NCBI GenBank assembly: GCA_903888815.1
Contig: CAISVC010000294.1
Location: 1 to 13,284 of the forward strand
Direction: 5' to 3'
Source of the DNA: an uncultured Fibrobacterota bacterium
GTDB lineage: Bacteria > Fibrobacterota > Chitinivibrionia > Chitinivibrionales > Chitinispirillaceae
Length of the DNA: 13,284 bases
The notes under the pieces are model-generated. The model had not been told where the DNA came from. It made no database searches and saw only the letters and a program-made list of their open reading frames with translations. A program made the translations under genes and the position numbers. How positions within the stretch are numbered: the first letter of the stretch is position 1; each line of letters starts with the position of its first letter. This document shows, piece by piece, positions 7,890 through 13,284 of the stretch.

Positions 7890-9617
7890 GTGATGATTGT
7901 GATAAAAATTGATAAGCTAAAAACTAAATTGGGGTTGCTTCTATGCATGATTCCAGCCGTATTAGGTTTTTTATATGTTTTTTTATTCGGTGTTAACGTC
8001 TGCTTATGGGATCAATTCGATGGAACTGTGCCGCTTTTTAGCAAATTATCCTCGGGAACGCTTACCTTTTCGCACCTTTGGGCCAGACATAACGAACATA
8101 TAATTTTTTTCCCCAGCATTATCATGCTTGTGCTAGGGATACTAACCAGATATAATACCCTAGCAGAAATGTGCTTTATAGAAATATTATTGTTCATTAG
8201 TTTTTTTGTTTTTTTGTTCGTCGCGAAAAGACAACATAACTTTAAAGTACTTCCACTCTTGATGGTACCGATTTCTTTCCTGACCTTCAGTTGGATTCAA
8301 AAAGAAAACTTATTATGGGGATTCCAAATTACGTTTGTACTAGTTCAAACATCAACGTTGATCACCTTTTATTTGATCTATCTCCTTATAGAGGCGGATA
8401 AAACAAGACGCCGCGTTACTATCTTTCTAATGGCAATCATCTTTGCTTCTATTGCATCGTTTTCCTCCAGCATGGGTCTTTCGGTTTGGATCGCAGGATG
8501 TTTACAATTGATAATTTTGCCAATTCGAAAATCCATTAAAATAAAATTTCTTGCTGTTTTTGCGATAGTTGGACTTATTGAATGGTTCATTTTTTTATAT
8601 GGTTATCAAACGCCAAGCCACCATCCTACGCCACTGTTTTTTTTAAATCATTCAGTTAAATTTTTTATATATCTATTTACCTGTCTCGGAGGATCGGTAG
8701 CTCCCTATAAAATCCCGGCATTTGCGCTAGGAATCATAATTGCCGGATTAGTACTGGTGTCTTTACTACTGCTTATTAAAAACAAAATAATCGCCGCCAA
8801 TTCATTCTGGGTATCAGTACTTATTTTTTCTCTGTTAACCATTGTTAGTATCGCTATAGGCCGTGCAGGCTTTGGATCGGAACAAGCTTTAGCATCTAGG
8901 TATACATCCTTTACCATCCTTTCTATCGTGGCTTTATATGTTTTACTTATCGATTTGCGTAAATGGGAAAAACGTCGATTTATATCTGTTATGAAAGGAT
9001 TTATCCAGATTATTATCGCCGTAACTGTGCTTTTTTCATATATGTATGGCTTAAAATATGGTTTGAAAATCCATCGGGAAGGAGAGAAAAATGCGTTTAT
9101 TCTTTATACTTTTGATACTCAACCTGATGAGTTTTTAAAGCGTCTATTTCCCGACTCAGATGAGTTAAAAAAAGAGGCTACTATTTTAAAAAAACTCAAC
9201 TACAATGTTTTTGCAAAGAATTCCTTATGCAAAAAGTATCCCGAAATATCAACTTTAGTCAAGCGGCCTTCAAATGTTTCGGTAGGTTTTAGCAACAAAG
9301 ATATTAAAACCGTCAATCGAGGCGATACTTGCTTCATTGTAATTAAAGGTTGGGCTTTAGATGAAGGAACGAAGGATATTGTTGGTGGAGTTTATGTTGA
9401 AATAGACGGAAAAAATTACCCTGCTTATTACGGAATTTTCAGAAATGACATCTGCAACAATTTACCGAACCATCAAGTACTTTATTCCGGTTTTGAGAGA
9501 GCTTTACCGGTAACTATCTTGGGAAAGGGAGAACATGTCCTTTTATTTAAAATACTATCAAAGGATAGAAAAGGTTACTGTAACTATGATACGAAAACAA
9601 CACTAAAAATCGAATAA
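7890..9617 (+). CDS. Multi-pass membrane protein with C-terminal soluble domain, possibly GT-C-like
   Basis: I do not recognise a named family. About 11-12 hydrophobic segments lie between residues 14 and 388, among them 14-36, 92-113, 146-168, 218-238, 276-298, 303-324, 339-357 and 369-388. The first extracytoplasmic loop has WDQFDG (40-45) and RHNEHIIFFPS (66-76), and a loop before a late helix has SRY (336-338). Acidic and His residues in a first loop are reminiscent of GT-C lipid-sugar-dependent glycosyltransferases (inference). Residues ~460-575 form a soluble beta-rich domain with GWALD, VYVEIDGKNYPAYYG and SGFERALP. Three starts are possible: GTG 7890, ATG 7893 and GTG 7899; the last sits 8 bases after AAAAAGG. 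The gene is much more AT-rich than genes to its left, and it converges on the polysaccharide operon. Confidence 0.8.
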   Translation: MMIVIKIDKLKTKLGLLLCMIPAVLGFLYVFLFGVNVCLWDQFDGTVPLFSKLSSGTLTFSHLWARHNEHIIFFPSIIMLVLGILTRYNTLAEMCFIEILLFISFFVFLFVAKRQHNFKVLPLLMVPISFLTFSWIQKENLLWGFQITFVLVQTSTLITFYLIYLLIEADKTRRRVTIFLMAIIFASIASFSSSMGLSVWIAGCLQLIILPIRKSIKIKFLAVFAIVGLIEWFIFLYGYQTPSHHPTPLFFLNHSVKFFIYLFTCLGGSVAPYKIPAFALGIIIAGLVLVSLLLLIKNKIIAANSFWVSVLIFSLLTIVSIAIGRAGFGSEQALASRYTSFTILSIVALYVLLIDLRKWEKRRFISVMKGFIQIIIAVTVLFSYMYGLKYGLKIHREGEKNAFILYTFDTQPDEFLKRLFPDSDELKKEATILKKLNYNVFAKNSLCKKYPEISTLVKRPSNVSVGFSNKDIKTVNRGDTCFIVIKGWALDEGTKDIVGGVYVEIDGKNYPAYYGIFRNDICNNLPNHQVLYSGFERALPVTILGKGEHVLLFKILSKDRKGYCNYDTKTTLKIE

Positions 9618-9664
9618 AGATATCATTGAAGCCGGAAACACTATCAACGTCAAGTATATAATAA

Positions 9665-10423
9665 TCAACGAAATGGAATAAACGTCTCATTCGATGGTCT
9701 GCGATAGTCGTTATGCGTCAGTAATTTTTCAAGCCAAATATTGAGTACAATGTAAAGATATCGAGTTCCCATTTCTTCAATTTTTAAAGCAGATACTCCT
9801 TGCTTGCGGTTTCTCCAGCTAATAGGAATTACTTCATACGAATAACCTCGAACAATGGCTTTTAAAGGTATCTCGACGGTTAAGTTAAAATGTGGTGAGA
9901 TAAAAGGACAGCACCCATCAATAACATAACGCCGATATCCTTTGAAGGCATTGGTTATATCGTTGTAGGGGAATCTAAAAAGCGTGCGAACGAAAGTATT
10001 TGCCAACCGGTTGACTATTTTTTTTATTATCGGATAGTTGTATGTTCGTCCGCCGCGTATCCACCGGGACCCAAAAACGCAGTCAGCCTTATCGCGTAAA
10101 ATGTAGTAATATTTCAGAACATCTTCCGGGTCATCCGAATCGTCTGCCATGACAATAATTACCGCATCTCCGGTAAATGCATCCAGCCCGCACCGGATTG
10201 CATTCCCAAAGCCATATTTTCCCGTACTACGTATTAAACGCACTCCCGAATCCAACTTGGTCCGTTTTTCTATCTCATCCGGCGTTGTATCACTGCTACC
10301 ATCATCAACAACAACCACCTCATAAGTAATGCCTTCTCTTTTAAGCCGTTCTGTTAGATTGTCTATGGTTATGCCGATATTTCCGGCTTCATTACGCGCC
10401 GGAATAACAATTGATAGTTTCAT
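9665..10423 (-). CDS. GT2 glycosyltransferase, dolichyl/undecaprenyl-phosphate mannosyltransferase-like
   Basis: A GT-A fold transferase that probably moves a sugar from a nucleotide donor to polyprenyl phosphate at the inner membrane. Visible motifs: SIVIPARNE (4-12), VVVDDGSSD (37-45), the metal/nucleotide site ADDSDDPED (93-101), GSRW (118-121), DITNAFKGYRR (155-165) and SWRNRKQGVSALKIEEMG (202-219). The last is typical of DPM1-like enzymes. There is no C-terminal pair of membrane helices, so it is the short DPM1 type (252 residues). It is the last gene of the minus-strand operon and starts 18 bases after the ancestral end of the methyltransferase frame. A GGGCGGGG run lies just upstream of its ATG. 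Donor and acceptor are unknown. Only 47 bases separate its stop from the convergent membrane-protein gene, and I see no clear terminator there. Confidence 0.9.
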   Translation of the reverse strand: MKLSIVIPARNEAGNIGITIDNLTERLKREGITYEVVVVDDGSSDTTPDEIEKRTKLDSGVRLIRSTGKYGFGNAIRCGLDAFTGDAVIIVMADDSDDPEDVLKYYYILRDKADCVFGSRWIRGGRTYNYPIIKKIVNRLANTFVRTLFRFPYNDITNAFKGYRRYVIDGCCPFISPHFNLTVEIPLKAIVRGYSYEVIPISWRNRKQGVSALKIEEMGTRYLYIVLNIWLEKLLTHNDYRRPSNETFIPFR

Positions 10424-10441
10424 GTCTTTATAACCCCGCCC

Positions 10442-10621
10442 TTATTTTGTAGGGACAATAAATGCCTGACCCCCGAATAGCGGAAACAAAAAGGGAAGCT
10501 TAAGGTATAACCTTACTAAAAAAATTGATCGGGGAAGTACTTGTTGAATATGAAAGCCCATGATCGAAAAACATTCACACATTGCACGATCCTCAAGAGG
10601 TGTGATATGATCGAAAAACAT
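10442..10621 (-). pseudogene. C-terminal part of the methyltransferase, cut off by an in-frame TGA
   Basis: Immediately after the TGA at 10624-10622 the same frame stays open for 59 codons to a TAA at 10444-10442. It reads MFFDHITPLEDRAMCECFSI, then MGFHIQQVLPR, SIFLVRLYLKLP and GGQAFIVPTK. In intact relatives, as I recall, the segment after NIRY is YWDFFDH-TPLTERSL-EALELAGF-I, ending LVRLYLKLP..GKQ-F-VA-K. This is therefore the missing end of the upstream protein, with TGA at the Trp position. Relatives also seem to have about 12 more residues between VLPR and LVRLYLKLP. An ATG directly follows the TGA, so a separate 59-residue product could be initiated, but it would lack the SAM site. Confidence 0.8.
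10560..10577. repeat. 18-base direct repeat, copy in methyltransferase tail
   Basis: Exact copy of the element at 10607-10624 (minus strand TGAATGTTTTTCGATCAT). Here it is read in another frame, as part of CECFSIM, a segment that still fits the family's helix before GF. The copies are separated by 29 bases. Confidence 0.95.
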
Positions 10622-10624
10622 TCA
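10607..10624. repeat. 18-base direct repeat, copy carrying the stop codon
   Basis: Exact copy of 10560-10577. On the minus strand its first three bases are the TGA that ends the methyltransferase frame, and the following TTTTTCGATCAT encodes the conserved FFDH. An 18-base exact repeat this close is very unlikely by chance. Confidence 0.95.
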
Positions 10625-11098
10625 ATAATCCTTCTTGATATAGCGAATATTCGGTTGCAGGATAAGCAAGTGTCCGTTTAACCTCAAGATACGGTAACAT
10701 TCTTTGATGGTTTGTGTGATATCCGGTTTGCTGATATGTTCAAAAAAATTCGAAACAAATACGACATCAACCGTCGAATCCCCAACGCTACTCAGATCCG
10801 TAGATTTTGTTAATAGTACCTTGACATCAGGTCCCGCATAGTTGAGCGTCTGCTCGTTGATATCAACGGCGTGTTTTTTTGCTGCGTGAATAGTATTGAT
10901 GAATTCACAATAGCCGGCCGCAAGTTCAAGAACAACTGAATCGGTTGGGATGAATTTTTGAAAATAGCCATCACACAGCGCTTTCCACATAGTACTCCTG
11001 AATTTGATTTCCTCTTTAAATCTACGACGGTAAACATCCTTCGATTGATTGCCCGTCGCATCTTGCATGGTCAACGCATTATCAAGGTGCTGGTTCAT
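10622..11098 (-). CDS. Class I SAM-dependent methyltransferase, truncated by in-frame TGA
   Basis: A Rossmann-fold methyltransferase, by context probably acting on a sugar or glycan intermediate. Motif I is VLELAAGYCEF (56-66), the acidic residue ending strand 2 is D79 in HAVDI, motif IV is DVVFVSNFFEH (111-121), and LRLNGHLLILQPNIRY (138-153) follows. The frame ends at residue 158 with KDY-TGA, whereas relatives run to about 220-235 residues. The remaining tail is present in the same frame downstream, making 218 residues if TGA were read through. As it stands the protein lacks its last strands and is probably non-functional. Its ATG overlaps the upstream epimerase stop by one base (TAATG), implying coupling, with AGAGAGAAG upstream. 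The substrate cannot be told. Confidence 0.85.
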   Translation of the reverse strand: MNQHLDNALTMQDATGNQSKDVYRRRFKEEIKFRSTMWKALCDGYFQKFIPTDSVVLELAAGYCEFINTIHAAKKHAVDINEQTLNYAGPDVKVLLTKSTDLSSVGDSTVDVVFVSNFFEHISKPDITQTIKECYRILRLNGHLLILQPNIRYIKKDY

Positions 11099-12177
11099 TA
11101 ATTACTTCTCTCTTTGGCCCAGCGATTTTTATTGCTTGAGAATATCTCCGATAAAATGTCATCTATTGTTTTAGTGAGCGACCAATCCGGATAATGCCGT
11201 TTAAACTTACTTACATCGGAAATCCACCAGATATGGTCGCCGATGCGGTTTGTTTCCGAATAGACGGCTTTTATTGTATTGCCCGATATTTCTTCGCATT
11301 TTTTTATTGCCTCGAGCATCGAGCAGTTGCTGAATCGGCTGCCGCCCATATTATACACTTCGCCTGTCCGCGGAGCCTGATAGAAATGCCAGAAGGCATT
11401 CACAAGATCAAAACTATGGATATTGTCTCTCACCTGTTTCCCTTTATATCCGTAAATCCGATATTCCCTTTTCGTGACCGCACATTTCATCAGGTACGCT
11501 AAAAATCCATGAAGTTCCGTGCCTGCGTGCGATGGACCGGTCAGACAACCACCGCGAAAGATGCCGGTCTTCATCCCGAAGTACCTGCCGTATTCTTGAA
11601 CCATTATATCTGCCGCAACTTTTGATGCGCCAAAAATTGAATGTTTCGTCTGATCGATAGACATCATTTCATCAATTCCATTTTTGTAATACGTATGGCT
11701 TGGGTCAATTTCCCAGCGTGTCGCAAGTTCCCTGAGCGGTAAACGGTTAGGGGTATCCCCATACACTTTATTGGTCGAGGTAAAAATAAAAGACGCATCA
11801 GGACAAAACTGTCGGGTTGCTTCCAGAAGGTTTAATGTTCCCGCAGCGTTAACCGAGAAATCGGTGAACGGTTCACGCGCTGCCCAATCGTGTGAGGGTT
11901 GGGCGGCGGTATGAACTACTAAAACGAGATCGGACCGATATTCCCGAAAAATCCGCGATACTGAGGCGAAATCGCGGATATCGGCATCATAATTTTTAAA
12001 CATTTTATACGATGATTGCAATTCCTTCAGCATCCATTTTGTCGATGCCTCCTGGCCAAAAAAGTATTTCCTCATGTCATTATCGATCCCGAGTACTTTA
12101 AATCCTTTTTCACAGAAAAACCTTACCGATTCGGATCCGATTAACCCGGCGCTTCCCGCTATAAGCACGGTTTTCAT
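11098..12177 (-). CDS. NAD-dependent epimerase/dehydratase (CDP-paratose 2-epimerase-like), Tyr-to-Phe variant
   Basis: An extended SDR protein acting on a nucleotide sugar. The Rossmann motif is GSAGLIG (8-14), with D32 after strand 2. It also has ADIRD (65-69), HTAAQPS (89-95), FTSTNKVYGDTP (132-143), GKQVRDNIHSFD (246-257) and YNMGG (275-279). STNKVYGD and GKQVRD are shared with tyvelose (CDP-paratose 2-) epimerase. The catalytic YxxxK is altered: F182-GAS-K186 carries Phe where Tyr is expected, with Lys and the preceding Ser/Thr retained. I recall the same Phe in close relatives, so it may be a subfamily trait. The start ATG directly follows the previous gene's TAA, with AAGGGG five bases upstream of it. 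It pairs with the neighbouring, canonical SDR. Epimerisation, dehydration or a structural role are all possible. Confidence 0.88.
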   Translation of the reverse strand: MKTVLIAGSAGLIGSESVRFFCEKGFKVLGIDNDMRKYFFGQEASTKWMLKELQSSYKMFKNYDADIRDFASVSRIFREYRSDLVLVVHTAAQPSHDWAAREPFTDFSVNAAGTLNLLEATRQFCPDASFIFTSTNKVYGDTPNRLPLRELATRWEIDPSHTYYKNGIDEMMSIDQTKHSIFGASKVAADIMVQEYGRYFGMKTGIFRGGCLTGPSHAGTELHGFLAYLMKCAVTKREYRIYGYKGKQVRDNIHSFDLVNAFWHFYQAPRTGEVYNMGGSRFSNCSMLEAIKKCEEISGNTIKAVYSETNRIGDHIWWISDVSKFKRHYPDWSLTKTIDDILSEIFSSNKNRWAKERSN

Positions 12178-13242
12178 TTATTCCCCTTTAAAAAGACCCG
12201 AGAAACTCCCGGTGTGCTCGGAAAGCCATATGTAAATATCGGACAGGATATCTTCCGGCTTTTTCTCGGGTTTCCAGTTAAAAACATTCTGGGTATTTCC
12301 ATTATCAGTGATGAACCATTTTACATCTGCGGGACGATTATCAAGCGTGCTTGAAACGGCTACTTTTTTCCCAGTGATTTTACGGCACAATGCGGTTGTT
12401 TCGCTTAATGATAGGTTTGAATATTCCGAACCCCCGACGTTGAATACTTCTCCGCGGAAGCGCCCAACTTCACCCATCTGTTTTTTTATAAGTCGAACCA
12501 GATCATCAATATGAAGAAGGTCTCTTACTTGTTTACCGGATCCCCCGAATCCGATATAGCGAAGATCTTTTTCAAAATAATGCCTATAAATCCAGTAGGT
12601 GAACACGCCTTGGTCCACTTTCCCAAGCTGCCAGGGACCAGCGATGACGCCGCAGCGGTCGATGATACTTGGCAGGTTGTACTGGCCGCCATATTCCTGC
12701 AGCAGGTATTCCGAAGCCAGTTTAGTAGCGCCATAAAGAGACCGATAGCCTTGGAGTGTAAACATGGTTGAAATCCCTTTTTGGCTCACCCCGACTTGAT
12801 TATCAGCATATTCAAATCGAGTATCGCTTTCACGAAAGGCAAGCTTATTAATCGCAGTATATGGATAGACTCTTGACGTTGAGAGAAAAATGACCGGGAT
12901 TTGCCAAACACGGGCAAATTCCAAACAATTTACCGTCCCGAACAAGTTATTATTGATTTGGAACCTGGCATCTTCACCCCGGGTGCCGACAAGCACAGAC
13001 GGTTCGGCGCTGCACTCTATCAGAATGTCAAAGGTATCTTTTAATTTTAAAAAATCCTCCGGATTGCGGATATCACCGTGGACAAAAGAACATCCGTGAT
13101 CGAGAACGCGCTTGAGCAGTATTTCAGATCCTCTTCGGGAAAGATTATCAAAACATTCAACGGTATGCCCTTCCGCTCTAAGTGCGACACCTACATTGGA
13201 GCCAATGAACCCTGCTCCGCCGATAATTAAAATTTTCTTCAT
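12178..13242 (-). CDS. NAD-dependent epimerase (CDP-paratose 2-epimerase-like)
   Basis: An extended SDR nucleotide-sugar epimerase in the cytoplasm. The Rossmann motif is GGAGFIG (8-14), with D32-N33 for NAD binding. It also has HGDIRN (55-60), FLSTSRVYPY (119-128), the complete catalytic Y170-GAT-K174, RCGVIAGPWQLGKVDQG (196-212), GKQVRDLLHIDD (236-247) and FNVGG (267-271). The whole pattern follows the CDP-paratose 2-epimerase group, but the actual sugar cannot be inferred. At 354 residues it is full length. It is the first gene of the minus-strand operon inside the window. Its stop abuts the next gene's ATG (TAAATG). No Shine-Dalgarno is visible before its ATG, although the N-terminus MKKILIIGGAG fits the family exactly. 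Confidence 0.92.
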   Translation of the reverse strand: MKKILIIGGAGFIGSNVGVALRAEGHTVECFDNLSRRGSEILLKRVLDHGCSFVHGDIRNPEDFLKLKDTFDILIECSAEPSVLVGTRGEDARFQINNNLFGTVNCLEFARVWQIPVIFLSTSRVYPYTAINKLAFRESDTRFEYADNQVGVSQKGISTMFTLQGYRSLYGATKLASEYLLQEYGGQYNLPSIIDRCGVIAGPWQLGKVDQGVFTYWIYRHYFEKDLRYIGFGGSGKQVRDLLHIDDLVRLIKKQMGEVGRFRGEVFNVGGSEYSNLSLSETTALCRKITGKKVAVSSTLDNRPADVKWFITDNGNTQNVFNWKPEKKPEDILSDIYIWLSEHTGSFSGLFKGE

Positions 13243-13275
13243 GTTTTTTTATTTGATCGTTTGCACAGCTACGTA

Positions 13276-13281
13276 ATTATA
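13276..13281 (-). promoter_or_regulatory. Possible -10 element of the minus-strand operon
   Basis: The minus strand reads TATAAT, a perfect -10 hexamer, 33 bases upstream of the first epimerase ATG. The matching -35 would fall beyond the window edge, and the stretch is AT-rich, so this is only a candidate. Confidence 0.3.
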
Positions 13282-13284
13282 AAA

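Noticed and set aside
7690..7893. A 67-codon plus-strand frame starting with TTG before the membrane-protein gene
   Set aside because: No Shine-Dalgarno, no recognisable motif, and the opposite strand in the same stretch reads more protein-like; treated as chance.
10622..10624. Selenocysteine at the methyltransferase TGA
   Set aside because: The family has Trp, not Cys, at this position, and no convincing SECIS-type hairpin is apparent just downstream; a nonsense change is simpler.
10560..10624. A CRISPR-like or phage attachment interpretation of the 18-base repeat
   Set aside because: Only two copies, both inside a coding frame, with no spacer series, integrase or cas gene nearby.

Overview
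The window comes from a Gram-negative (diderm, LPS-making) bacterium. The evidence is a lipid A disaccharide synthase (LpxB), a C-terminally Phe-ending outer-membrane beta-barrel protein, and a surface-polysaccharide gene set. The phylum cannot be fixed from this sequence. No tRNA, rRNA, insertion sequence or CRISPR array is visible.

Left part (1-7566, plus strand, GC-rich). A 5'-truncated gene encodes a FecR-like domain, a low-complexity linker and a beta-barrel, and ends at a strong rho-independent terminator. Next is a compact penicillin-binding transpeptidase, closely followed by era (ribosome-assembly GTPase). After a weak terminator and a good sigma70-type promoter comes a three-gene operon: a PHP-family phosphoesterase, a GDP-mannose pyrophosphorylase (GTGA overlap) and lpxB (5-base gap).

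Boundary (7567-7889). There is no intact gene here. The minus strand carries short, frame-disrupted protein-like stretches that look like a decayed SAM methyltransferase, and base composition drops towards AT from this point.

Right part (7890-13242). A plus-strand AT-rich gene encodes a multi-pass membrane protein with a C-terminal soluble domain. It converges on a minus-strand operon, read right to left: two tandem CDP-paratose-2-epimerase-like SDR proteins, a SAM methyltransferase and a GT2 polyprenyl-phosphate glycosyltransferase. The minus-strand genes abut or overlap by one base. Together they look like a cassette that makes a modified sugar and loads it on a lipid carrier, perhaps for transfer by the membrane protein onto LPS or another glycan (inference).

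The most notable observation is that the methyltransferase reading frame is cut by one TGA at a position where the family normally has Trp. The same frame then continues for 59 recognisable codons and ends 18 bases before the GT2 gene. The TGA lies inside one copy of an exact 18-base direct repeat whose second copy is 47 bases away within the same gene. A templated nonsense mutation would explain this. An assembly error or readthrough remains possible.
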